The notes beneath the pieces were generated by a model. That model had not been told where the DNA came from. It worked only from the letters and a program-made list of their open reading frames with translations, and searched no databases. A stretch of 33,314 nt of DNA, taken from contig NZ_JAJOHW010000031.1 in the NCBI RefSeq assembly GCF_021129195.1, positions 1-33,314 on the forward strand, given 5' to 3'. Shown piece by piece: positions 1 to 6,655 of the stretch. Both the position numbers and the translations under genes were made by a program. Positions within the stretch are counted from its first letter, which is position 1, and each line of letters opens with the position of its first letter. The DNA is from Chromobacterium aquaticum. GTDB taxonomy: Bacteria; Pseudomonadota; Gammaproteobacteria; Burkholderiales; Chromobacteriaceae.

Positions 1-1
1 T

Positions 2-178
2 AAACAGGTTCTTAGAGCCTGCTCAAAGTCTCGCGAGCAAGAGCGAGACAAGGCGAAAACGAGCGAAAAAGCGGAATGTACAGGTGGTACATGAGCATTT
101 TGAGCTCGGTTTCAACGCCCATTTCTATCCATCCCGCCGACGCGCAGCAGGCTTTGAACAGGCTCTTAGAACCTGTTT
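2..178. repeat. MITE-like element with 29-bp terminal inverted repeats
   Basis: The segment is bounded by 29-nt inverted repeats at 2-30 and 150-178 that match at 26 of 29 positions. The interior holds a short hairpin (ATGTAC at 76-81 pairing with GTACAT at 87-92) and no credible gene. The right end lies three bases from the stop codon of the next gene (stop at 182-184). Size, terminal repeats and lack of coding content fit a non-autonomous miniature element or a genus-wide intergenic repeat. No target-site duplication could be judged because the left edge is at the window boundary. Confidence 0.6.
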
Positions 179-181
179 CCA

Positions 182-688
182 TCACCGCCAATACACCCGC
201 TTGGGCTTCTCCCAGGCGCTCTTGGTCCACACCTTGACGCCGAAGCGGCGGGCCAGCTCCAGCGCATGCTGCTTGTCCTCCTTCTTCAGACGGTGGTAGC
301 GCACCGGGATATCCTTGGAGCCGCAACGCAATAGCGTCACCCACTGCACTTTCCACAAATGCCGCACCACCACCGCGCTGGGCGCTTGCCGGGTCACGAC
401 CCACTCGTCGCCCAGCAGCATCACCCCGTCCACCTGCTCCACCGGCATCGAATGCCAAGCCTCGGCCACCACCCGCCAGCCCACCAGCAGCAAGATGCCG
501 GCGGCCATCACATAGCCGGGCATCTCCCTGCCTTCGCTTTCGCCATTGGCGATGAACAGTAGAAAAAAACCCATCAATAGCAAGGGGCTGTTCTTCAGCA
601 ACAGCCCCGGCAGCAAGGTGCTCACCTCCACCGCCGGCCGCACCGGCAGGCGCGCGCCGACAGCGCCGCGCTTATCATCCTCTTGCAA
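182..688 (-). CDS. Hypothetical membrane protein with two N-terminal TM segments
   Basis: This is a 168-residue protein of unknown function. Two hydrophobic stretches (about residues 22-46 and 54-75) suggest two membrane passes. They are followed by a roughly 95-residue soluble tail rich in beta-type alternation (V, W, R) and ending in a basic segment. The tail vaguely recalls bacterial PH-type domains, but I cannot confirm that. The start chosen is TTG at 688, because a purine-rich GAGGGAG lies about seven bases upstream; the first ATG comes only after residue 38, inside the first TM segment. The gene is divergent from the chitosanase gene and shares its ~220-bp upstream region. An inverted-repeat element abuts its 3' end and may affect transcript ending. 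Confidence 0.6.
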   Translation of the reverse strand: MQEDDKRGAVGARLPVRPAVEVSTLLPGLLLKNSPLLLMGFFLLFIANGESEGREMPGYVMAAGILLLVGWRVVAEAWHSMPVEQVDGVMLLGDEWVVTRQAPSAVVVRHLWKVQWVTLLRCGSKDIPVRYHRLKKEDKQHALELARRFGVKVWTKSAWEKPKRVYWR

Positions 689-910
689 ACCACGCTCCCT
701 CTTCCAAAGCTCGCCGCTGGCCGAGGCCCGACGCGGAAAGCCCGCATTCTGCGATCAAGCCGTGCCCGGCATCAAGTTCGACGCGACCACCTCACGCCGC
801 GCAGCCCGTTCCATTTGCCAGTGCCGCCCTCTTTCGCCACAAAAAATCATATGGCATTTTTTGCGTTTCAGCGGCGCGGCCTTCGCCCGCGCGCTCACCT
901 GGAGCATCTC

Positions 911-1996
911 TTGAAATCTCTAGCCATGATATTGAGCCTGGCCGGCTGCGCCTGGCTGACGCTGGCCAGCCACGCGCTGGCGCAAGGCGCGCCCGCCGGC
1001 AGCACGCAAAGGCAGGCCGCGCGGCTGACGGTCTGCGCCACGCCGTGGAACGCCGCCATCCCCTATCCGGCCGGCAGCGTGACCAGCCATCACGGCGTCA
1101 ACTTCACCGCCGCTTACTGGACCCAGGGCAACCCGCCATTCGCCGGCAGCGGCACGGCGGAAATCGGCCAGCCATGGATAGCGGCTGCGCGCTGCGCGCC
1201 GCCGGCCAAGGCCAAGCCGGCCAGGCCTGACGACAACTTCTCCCCCGCCACGCTGAAATTCCTGCAAGCCAATACCGGCCTGGACGGCGAGCAATGGCAC
1301 AACATCATGCAACTGGTGAACAAGCCGGAACAGGACTCGCTGGACTGGCCCAAGTTCTACGGTTACTGCGAAGACATCGACGATGAGCGCGGCTTCACCA
1401 TCGGCATCTTCGGCGCCACCACCGGCGGCCCCCGCGATCAGGGGCCGGACGGCCCGGCGCTGTTCAAAGCCTTTGACGCCGCCAGCGGCGCCGGCAACCC
1501 TTCCGTCGCCGGTGGCCTGGCGCGCGCCGGCGTGCGCGGCGCCATGCAAGGGCCGGTGCTCAAGATCAGCGACAGCGAAAAAGTGTTCTGCGGCAAGATA
1601 GGCGCGCTGCAAAACAACGCCGCCTGGCGCGAGGCGATGTGGCAGACCTTTTACCAGGTCTATATCCGCTACAGCGTGCAACAGGCGCGCCAGCGCGGCT
1701 TCAGCAGCGCGCTGACCATAGGCTCCTTCGTCGACACCGCGCTGAACCAGGGCGCCAGCGGCGGCGCGGACAGCTTGCAGGGGCTGCTGTCCCGTTGCGG
1801 CGGCGGCGACGAAAAAACCTTTCTAAGCCGTTTCCACGCCGAGCGCAGCAAGGTGGTGGACAGCAATGAATACAATAAGCCGCCCAATGGCAAAAACCGC
1901 GTCAAGCAATGGAACACCTTGCTGAACATGGGCGAGACCGATCTGAAAAACGCCGACGCCGCGGTGCAGAAAGTCACCAACTGGAAGCTGAAATAA
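911..1996 (+). CDS. Secreted GH46 chitosanase with N-terminal CBM5/12-like module
   Basis: The product (about 361 residues) should be exported and hydrolyse chitosan by inverting endo-cleavage. After a Sec-type signal (MKSLAMILSL... ending near ASHALA, residue 24) comes a chitin-binding module at about residues 42-95, with the AYWTQGNPP core and flanking Trp typical of CBM5/12. A Pro/Ala/Lys linker leads to the GH46 domain (about 107-361). The catalytic general acid is probably Glu140 in KPEQDSLDW, and the general base Asp158 in EDIDDERG, by alignment from memory with the Streptomyces N174 enzyme. I chose TTG at 911 because GGAG precedes it by six bases and it gives a positively charged signal start; ATG 926 and ATG 851 are alternatives. 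The gene is convergent with the CHAP gene, 9 bp away. Confidence 0.85.
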   Translation: MKSLAMILSLAGCAWLTLASHALAQGAPAGSTQRQAARLTVCATPWNAAIPYPAGSVTSHHGVNFTAAYWTQGNPPFAGSGTAEIGQPWIAAARCAPPAKAKPARPDDNFSPATLKFLQANTGLDGEQWHNIMQLVNKPEQDSLDWPKFYGYCEDIDDERGFTIGIFGATTGGPRDQGPDGPALFKAFDAASGAGNPSVAGGLARAGVRGAMQGPVLKISDSEKVFCGKIGALQNNAAWREAMWQTFYQVYIRYSVQQARQRGFSSALTIGSFVDTALNQGASGGADSLQGLLSRCGGGDEKTFLSRFHAERSKVVDSNEYNKPPNGKNRVKQWNTLLNMGETDLKNADAAVQKVTNWKLK

Positions 1997-2005
1997 GCTC
2001 GCCGC

Positions 2006-2644
2006 TCAACCCTGGTCCGCCGGCGGGATGGCTTCGGCCGGCGCCGAGGCCTCCGGCGCGCGGCGCAGCCAGCCCAATACCCGCTGATGCCCCACGCGCG
2101 GCACGCCGTGCTCCATGAGCAAGGGCAGCCGCTCGCGGGCATCGCCGAACGGGCCGGGGTTCTGCTGAATGATCTCGATGAAATCCGGCCCGATCCGGCT
2201 GACGATGGCGACATGGCCATAGCGGTTGAAAACCCAGGGCGCAAACACGATCAGGTCCTCTTCCCGCGGCGCGTCGCCGTCGCCATTGCGGTATTGCAGC
2301 AGGCCGCGCTCGGGATTGAGCGCGCCATTGTCCAGCCGGGGCAGGAAGAAGTCCCGGGCATGGCCCTTGTCCTGCGGCATTTTGTGGCCGAAGCGCTGAT
2401 GGTAATAGCGTTTGACGAACTCCACGCACTGATAGCGCAGGCCCAGGTTGTAGCCATCCGGCGCCAGATTGCGCCCTTCCACATTCTGCACACCGCCGTT
2501 GTAATACACGGCGACGCCGTTGAAGGCGTCCACCGGCTCGCCGACCGCGCGCGCCCAGTTGCTGTTCAGATGAGTGGCCGCCCAGTAAGCAGCGCTCAGC
2601 AACGCCAGCAGCGCCAGCGCCGCCTTGCCCTTGCCCAGCTTCAT
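2006..2644 (-). CDS. Membrane-anchored or exported CHAP-domain amidase
   Basis: The 212-residue product starts with a lysine-rich N-terminus and one hydrophobic segment (residues 8-22), so it is exported or anchored. The rest is a CHAP (NlpC/P60-superfamily) domain. The nucleophile is likely Cys73 in RYQCVEFVKRYY, with His144 in YGHVAIV; Glu157 or Asn162 would complete the site. The segment FNGVAVYYNGG and the spacing to Cys resemble the amidase domain of bifunctional glutathionylspermidine synthetase/amidase. A peptidoglycan or glutathionylspermidine amide bond are therefore both possible substrates. The ATG at 2644 overlaps the upstream stop by four bases (ATGA), indicating translational coupling with the small exported protein before it. 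Confidence 0.8.
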   Translation of the reverse strand: MKLGKGKAALALLALLSAAYWAATHLNSNWARAVGEPVDAFNGVAVYYNGGVQNVEGRNLAPDGYNLGLRYQCVEFVKRYYHQRFGHKMPQDKGHARDFFLPRLDNGALNPERGLLQYRNGDGDAPREEDLIVFAPWVFNRYGHVAIVSRIGPDFIEIIQQNPGPFGDARERLPLLMEHGVPRVGHQRVLGWLRRAPEASAPAEAIPPADQG

Positions 2645-3012
2645 CGCGGTTCGGCCTCGGCTTTGACTTGCTCGTCCAGCCAATCATCCAGATGGCAGGA
2701 TTCGCCGGAGCGGATCGCGTCCATCCCTTGCACCAGCAAGGCCGGCTTGCCATTCCGCTCCGCGAATTCGCCCAAGACCCGGGCCGAGGTGAGCGCCTTG
2801 CCCTCCAGCGCCGCCGGCGACACGCCTGGCCACGCCGTCAATGGCTGGCCCTCCGGGCTCAGCAATTGATAGACAGGCTTGCCCATGCTGCAGCGGGTCA
2901 GACGCAAGCCCCCTTCATGCACGCTCAACATGCCGATATAGAGATCCGCCGCCAGCGCGGCAAACGGCATCAGCGCGCCAAGCGCCGCCAGCATAGACTT
3001 TCGCGGGAACAT
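2641..3012 (-). CDS. Small exported hypothetical protein coupled to CHAP amidase
   Basis: This 123-residue protein begins with a clear signal peptide (MFPRKSMLAALGALMPFAALA, cleavage near residue 21). The mature part has two cysteines (in RCSMGK and GESCHLDDW), which could form a disulfide in the periplasm. I do not recognise a family. The start at 3012 is fixed by an AAGGAG six bases upstream on the coding strand; longer reading from 3081 lacks such a site. Its stop overlaps the start of the CHAP amidase gene, so it may be a partner, regulator or immunity-like factor of that enzyme. That role is inferred from position only. Confidence 0.7.
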   Translation of the reverse strand: MFPRKSMLAALGALMPFAALAADLYIGMLSVHEGGLRLTRCSMGKPVYQLLSPEGQPLTAWPGVSPAALEGKALTSARVLGEFAERNGKPALLVQGMDAIRSGESCHLDDWLDEQVKAEAEPR

Positions 3013-3173
3013 GCTTTTCTCCTTGCGGCCGCCATCGGGATCGGCGGCCAAAAAATCGATCGGCATGTTAACAGTTGCCACCGTTATCGGCCAGCCGCAA
3101 GCGGAGGGCGGCTAGCCGTCGTCGGCCGCTCTTGCTATATTGGCGGCCTTCCATAGCCACACCCACGCCGCCC

Positions 3174-3491
3174 ATGTCCATCCGCGTCCCACTCCTACTC
3201 GCCAGCCTGGCGCTGGCCGGCTGCAAGCCGCAGGCGATGCAGGCCAGCTATCACTGCGCCGACAACAGCCGCTTCCACTTCAGCCGCCAAAGCCAGACCG
3301 TTGAATTGATCCGCGGCGAACAGCGCTTCCAGGGCTATATGGACGAACGCGGCCTGCTGACCTGGCCGCGCGACGCAGCCGGCAAGGCGCTGCCGGACAG
3401 CTTTTTCATCACCCGCAAACAACCGGACGAGATGAAGCTCTACGGCGGCTTTGCCGGCACCGGCCTCGCCTGCAAGCTCGACAAGCGCTGA
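3174..3491 (+). CDS. Small lipoprotein, possibly MliC-like
   Basis: The 105-residue product has a lipoprotein signal: a charged start (MSIR), a hydrophobic core and a lipobox LALAGC with the modified Cys at about residue 17. The mature part has two cysteines (in YHCADN and LACKLDK) placed near the two ends, and short beta-type blocks. This layout is similar to the MliC/PliC c-type lysozyme inhibitors, which are small lipoproteins with a Y-x-C start, but the signature residues are not clear enough to name it. The start at 3174 is chosen because it begins the signal sequence; upstream in-frame codons read as non-coding. It may run independently of the lectin gene that follows. Confidence 0.6.
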   Translation: MSIRVPLLLASLALAGCKPQAMQASYHCADNSRFHFSRQSQTVELIRGEQRFQGYMDERGLLTWPRDAAGKALPDSFFITRKQPDEMKLYGGFAGTGLACKLDKR

Positions 3492-3515
3492 TCCCCGGCG
3501 GCAATCGCGGTTGCC

Positions 3516-3531
3516 CTATCCCAATGGCCAG
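3516..3531 (+). promoter_or_regulatory. Candidate CviR (LuxR-type) operator
   Basis: The 16-mer CTATCCCAATGGCCAG matches the reported Chromobacterium CviR consensus CTGNCCNNNNGGNCAG at all fixed positions but one (A for G at position 3). Its centre (3523.5) lies about 42-43 bp upstream of the expected start of transcription if the TTTAAT at 3555-3560 is the -10 box. That is the usual position for LuxR-type activators. It precedes a LecA-type lectin gene; lecA in Pseudomonas aeruginosa is quorum-regulated. Confidence 0.5.
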
Positions 3532-3554
3532 CAGAAAAAGCCGTCCCAGCCAAC

Positions 3555-3560
3555 TTTAAT
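3555..3560 (+). promoter_or_regulatory. Candidate -10 box of lectin promoter
   Basis: TTTAAT matches TATAAT at five of six positions. No good -35 hexamer is present 16-18 bp upstream, which fits a promoter that depends on an activator bound at 3516-3531. The implied leader to the lectin start is about 90 nt. Confidence 0.4.
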
Positions 3561-3658
3561 GAAATAAGCATATAAAGTGACAGCGGGCGAATGCCGGCGG
3601 TCACGCGGACACCCTGCGCCGATATGCGTTCTCTCAAACGATCATCAGGAGATTCATC

Positions 3659-4027
3659 ATGGCTTGGACCGGCACTGTCGCAGCGAACAACCCGAACGGG
3701 GAACCCACCAGCATCACCTACAACCCGGGCGATTTGATCACCATCGTGGCTTCCGGCTGGGCCGGCTATGGCCCGCAACCCAACTGGGGCCCGCAGGGCG
3801 ACAAGAACCAACCCAACCAAGGCCTGGTCTGCGGTGATGCCTACTGCGGCGCGCTGGTGATGAAGATCGGCAATAGCGGCTTCATCCCGGTCAATACCGG
3901 CCTGTTCCGCTGGAAAGCGCCGGCCAATGCCCAGGGCCAGATCACCTTGTATTACAACGATGTGCCCACTACCTACGGCAATAACTCCGGCTCCTTCCAG
4001 GTGAGCATAGGCAAAGACGCGGTCTGA
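3659..4027 (+). CDS. lecA: LecA-type (PA-IL) galactophilic lectin
   Basis: The 122-residue protein has the same length as Pseudomonas aeruginosa LecA and shares long identical stretches ([36 protein letters not shown]). LecA is a tetrameric calcium-dependent galactose-binding lectin without a signal peptide. Counting without the initiator Met, the calcium and sugar ligands Tyr36, Asp100, Thr104, Asn107 and Asn108 are all present, as is Gln53. His50, which contacts galactose O6 in LecA, is replaced by Gln. That may alter affinity or specificity. The start has AGGAG at 3647-3651. A hairpin terminator follows at 4041. A candidate CviR operator lies upstream, so cell-density control is likely but unproven. 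Confidence 0.93.
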   Translation: MAWTGTVAANNPNGEPTSITYNPGDLITIVASGWAGYGPQPNWGPQGDKNQPNQGLVCGDAYCGALVMKIGNSGFIPVNTGLFRWKAPANAQGQITLYYNDVPTTYGNNSGSFQVSIGKDAV

Positions 4028-4040
4028 TCGCCCTCCGCCA

Positions 4041-4073
4041 GCCGACAGCCCCGCGATGGAGCTGTCGGCATTT
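4041..4073 (+). terminator. Terminator-like hairpin after lectin gene
   Basis: GCCGACAGC at 4041-4049 pairs perfectly with GCTGTCGGC at 4061-4069, followed by a short ATTT tract. It begins 13 bases after the lectin stop codon. The T run is short, so efficiency is uncertain. Confidence 0.55.
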
Positions 4074-4205
4074 CCTCCGATTGACGCTCCCGCCCACCAC
4101 TGCTACCTTGCCCTTGGTGCTGAACACACCGACACACACTAGCGGCGACCCACGCCCGACAGACGTGGAATCTTGATCCATAGGCTTTGTATAGGAGCGA
4201 TCTCC

Positions 4206-4454
4206 ATGGATACCCGTCCCGCTTGCTCTCCCCATCTTTCCAAACTCGAAACCGCCGACGCGCTGGCCAACGGCCTGGACGCGCTCAATCTGCTGCGCCC
4301 GCTGCTGTTGAGCATGCGGCAACAGCTGGCCAATCCCCAGCCCAATCTGGGTCAGCCTGATGGCTTGTGCCAAGCGGCCAACTGGATAGCCGACGAATAC
4401 CACAACTATCTGGAAGCGCTGCGGCAAGACGAAGCCCGCCGCATGAACAACTAA
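4206..4454 (+). CDS. Small hypothetical helical protein
   Basis: The 82-residue product has no signal or TM segment and is mostly predicted helix, with a Leu-rich core (DALNLLRPLLLSMRQQL) and an acidic/aromatic C-terminal stretch. I do not recognise a family. The ATG at 4206 is chosen because AGGAG at 4193-4197 precedes it by eight bases; an in-frame start at 4173 lacks this. It stands alone between the lectin terminator and a convergent DUF4180 gene. Confidence 0.55.
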   Translation: MDTRPACSPHLSKLETADALANGLDALNLLRPLLLSMRQQLANPQPNLGQPDGLCQAANWIADEYHNYLEALRQDEARRMNN

Positions 4455-4485
4455 ACCCACGGCCAAGTGGCCGGCGGCTCGGCGT

Positions 4486-4866
4486 TCAATGCTGCGCCGC
4501 CAGCCACGTCAGCGCCGCCTCCCGCTCGTCAAAGACGCGGAACTGGCGCCCGTGGCGCGCTTCGCGCAGATATTCGCCAAAACGCTCACCATGCGCGTTG
4601 CCGTCGGCGAACACCCCGGCCACCGCGATGCGGTAATTGACCAGCTTCTGGATGAATTCGCCGGCAAAACGGCTGCTCAGCTCGAAAAAATCCGCTGGCA
4701 GCGCGTCTTCCAGCAGCAGCAAACGCGGCGCATCGTGCTCGCCGCACAGCGCCACCAACTCCAGCGCCTGCTCCAGGCGCTGCACGCCGGCACGGCATTC
4801 GATCAAGCCGGTCTGTTGGATCGTGAGCAATTCGGCCTGCAAGGGCCGAGGCGCGGGCTTGGACAT
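4486..4866 (-). CDS. DUF4180-family protein
   Basis: The 126-residue protein matches the DUF4180 pattern: a central block LPADFFELSSRFAGEF followed by IQKLVNYRIAVAGVF (about residues 56-86), then a C-terminal GRQFRVFDEREAALTWL. The family adopts a STAS-like or SpoIIAA-like fold by my recollection, and its function is not known. There is no signal peptide, so it should be cytoplasmic. The gene is transcribed divergently from the small gene at 5031 and is convergent with the gene at 4206. No strong ribosome site is seen before the ATG, so the start is moderately sure. Confidence 0.75.
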   Translation of the reverse strand: MSKPAPRPLQAELLTIQQTGLIECRAGVQRLEQALELVALCGEHDAPRLLLLEDALPADFFELSSRFAGEFIQKLVNYRIAVAGVFADGNAHGERFGEYLREARHGRQFRVFDEREAALTWLAAQH

Positions 4867-5030
4867 GGCATGCTTTCATTTGGTGATGAAAATACGCCAA
4901 ATGATGCCACTGACATTGCAGGAGAAACAAGCGTGTCCGCTTGCATCCTTACGGCATTTATTGAATAATTTCGCCCTATTCCCGACGTGTTATCGCGGCT
5001 GCTGAACCCGATCAATACGCTGGAATCATC

Positions 5031-5255
5031 ATGAGCCATCCCGACACGCGCGCGCTGCGCCGTCATCTGAACTTCTTCAAGCAAGCCGGCAAGCGCGCTC
5101 CCTCCGACTGGCCGCTGGAAAAGAACTGGAAGCATTTATATACCCGCCAGGTCAAACTGAACCGAGCGCGCCAACTGCGCATCGACTACCCCACGCGCAG
5201 CATGCGCCAACGCATCAACGAGGATTACGGCGATGAATTGGCTGTTTATCTGTAG
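5031..5255 (+). CDS. Small basic hypothetical protein upstream of phosphatase-like gene
   Basis: This 74-residue protein is rich in Arg, Lys and aromatic residues (LRRHLNFFKQAGKRAPSDW near the N-terminus) and has no TM or signal. I do not recognise it. It overlaps the next gene by 23 bases in another frame, so the two are probably co-translated. GGAATC lies just ahead of the ATG as a weak ribosome site. Its position suggests a function tied to the phosphatase-like protein. Confidence 0.5.
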   Translation: MSHPDTRALRRHLNFFKQAGKRAPSDWPLEKNWKHLYTRQVKLNRARQLRIDYPTRSMRQRINEDYGDELAVYL

Positions 5256-5556
5256 CCGCAACCAATGGCGCAGCCCCACCGCGGAGGCGCTGTTCCGCCG
5301 TCATCCGCACATCCAGGCGCGCTCCGCCGGCACCAGCCCCAATGCGCGCAAGACCGTCTCCGCCGCTGACTTGCGCTGGGCGGACGCGGTGTTCGTGATG
5401 GAGGGCAAGCATCGCCAGCGGCTGCTGGCGCAGTTTGGCCGCTTGTTGGAGCACAAGCCGCTGCATGTGCTGGAGATCCCAGACGACTATCCCTATATGG
5501 ACCCGGAGCTGATGGAGCTGCTGGAGCAATCGCTGGCGCCCCATCTGCCCGGCTGA
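5233..5556 (+). CDS. Low-molecular-weight protein tyrosine phosphatase-like protein (COG4551 type)
   Basis: The 107-residue protein has the N-terminal P-loop CSRNQWRSPTAE, fitting the C-x5-R signature of tyrosine phosphatases (Cys7, Arg13). A DDYPYMDPEL segment near residue 85 could supply the general-acid Asp. It is shorter than classical LMW-PTPs (about 150 residues) and resembles the compact COG4551 group, where activity is predicted. It would act on phosphotyrosine or arsenate-like substrates in the cytoplasm. The gene overlaps the small basic protein upstream and ends 14 bases before a strong hairpin. Confidence 0.82.
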   Translation: MNWLFICSRNQWRSPTAEALFRRHPHIQARSAGTSPNARKTVSAADLRWADAVFVMEGKHRQRLLAQFGRLLEHKPLHVLEIPDDYPYMDPELMELLEQSLAPHLPG

Positions 5557-5570
5557 CATGCGCCCAAAAC

Positions 5571-5601
5571 CAGGGCGGGCCTCCTTCCGGAGCCCGCCCT
5601 G
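5571..5601 (-). terminator. Hairpin terminator between convergent genes
   Basis: CAGGGCGGGCCTCC pairs with GGAGCCCGCCCTG with a single bulged base. On the minus strand the hairpin is followed by GGTTTTGG, so it best serves the repeat-protein gene ending at 5618. It may also stop rightward transcription from the phosphatase operon. Confidence 0.7.
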
Positions 5602-5617
5602 TCTCATTGCCGCGCGG

Positions 5618-6319
5618 TCACAGGGTCTGGAAGTAGAAGCGGTAATCCCCCTGGCCAAACAGCATCGCCATGCTGGTCAGATTGCTATTCGCCGGCGTGC
5701 CCACCAGGGTCAGCACCGGAATTGAATCGTGACCGTATTGATAGGCCTGGGTCTGCGGGTTGTAGCCGAACTGATAGAAGGTATCCACGCTGCCCACCTT
5801 GAAGGCGTACAAACGATAGGTGCTGCCGTCGAACAACATGGACCAACGGTGGAAGTCCGTGTCCGGCGGCGCGCCGGTGACATTCAGCGTGGGGATGGAG
5901 TTATAGCCGTACTCGTAGTGGTTGGTGGCGCGATTGAAGCCGAACTGGTACAGCACCGTGGGCGCGCCCAGCCGCCGCAAATACAGCCGGTAGGTGCGGG
6001 TGCTGCTGTCGTAGAGCATGGCCAGGCTGCTGGCGTCCGCGTCCGGCGGCGCGCCGGTGATCTTCAGCTCCGGAATGGAGTGATAGCCGTACTCGTACTT
6101 AGACGTGGCCGGATTGAACGCGGCCTGGTACAAGGTGTCCGCGCTGCTGCCCTTGAAGCAGTACAGCCGGTAATACTCGCCGTCGTTGAGCATGGCCCAA
6201 CGCGCCCAATTGGTGTCGTTGGGCATGTTGACGACCGCCATATTGGGTATGGAGCCGCCATAGGCGAATTTATACGTGCTGGTATTGGGCACATAGGCAA
6301 ACTGATTGACTGATGACAT
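5618..6319 (-). CDS. Four-repeat protein, possibly beta-propeller or lectin-like
   Basis: The 233-residue product consists almost wholly of four tandem repeats starting near residues 4, 63, 122 and 181 (period 58-59). Each contains a YQFGYNPAT-like start, a YEYGYNSIP block, a TGAPPD turn, and a WSMLFDGSTYRLY-like end. Aromatic residues recur at fixed places, as in carbohydrate-binding propeller or trefoil lectins. The blade number and fold are inference. I do not recognise a named family. There is no signal peptide when the ATG at 6319 is used; this start has GGAGGA upstream, whereas longer versions up to 6478 begin with Pro-rich, non-coding-like sequence. A terminator follows. Confidence 0.75.
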   Translation of the reverse strand: MSSVNQFAYVPNTSTYKFAYGGSIPNMAVVNMPNDTNWARWAMLNDGEYYRLYCFKGSSADTLYQAAFNPATSKYEYGYHSIPELKITGAPPDADASSLAMLYDSSTRTYRLYLRRLGAPTVLYQFGFNRATNHYEYGYNSIPTLNVTGAPPDTDFHRWSMLFDGSTYRLYAFKVGSVDTFYQFGYNPQTQAYQYGHDSIPVLTLVGTPANSNLTSMAMLFGQGDYRFYFQTL

Positions 6320-6655
6320 GACGCTTTCCTCCGGTTGGGGCATTCCCTTGCGCGCGGGCGCAACTTGCCCGGCATGGGCAAATCGTTCGAACGGATGGAG
6401 AACCACTAGGTCGTCGATCAGGGGCGGGCACCTTGGCAGGCGAGGCGGGGCCGATAATGGCGGCGATAGGGACTTCATCGACTAGCCAGTAATAGCATCT
6501 CGAAAACCGGGCACGCCTGTACTTTTGGCCTGGGTCGGCCACCATGGTTACAGTTGTTACATATTGCGCGCTATGCCCCCCTCAGCGCCGCCCATAGAAT
6601 ACACGCCGTCGATAGCGCCGCCGGCGCGCCGCCTCACCCAAGGGAAACACAATAA
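6320..6655. other. Divergent intergenic region
   Basis: This 336-bp region separates the repeat-protein gene (minus) from the ampH-like gene (plus) and must hold both promoters. The only ordered structure I see is the 17-bp palindrome described separately, plus a TGGCC/GGCCA dyad near 6529-6544. No gene is supported in it. Confidence 0.5.
6365..6381. promoter_or_regulatory. 17-bp palindrome, possible operator
   Basis: TTGCCC-GGCAT-GGGCAA is a dyad with six-base arms and a five-base spacer, 46-62 bp upstream of the repeat-protein start. It resembles a LuxR-type box but with spacing five instead of four. Its regulator is unknown. Confidence 0.3.

Noticed and set aside
6365-6381. Palindrome as a CviR box
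   Set aside because: The half-sites are spaced by five bases instead of four, so it does not fit the consensus; kept only as an unknown operator.
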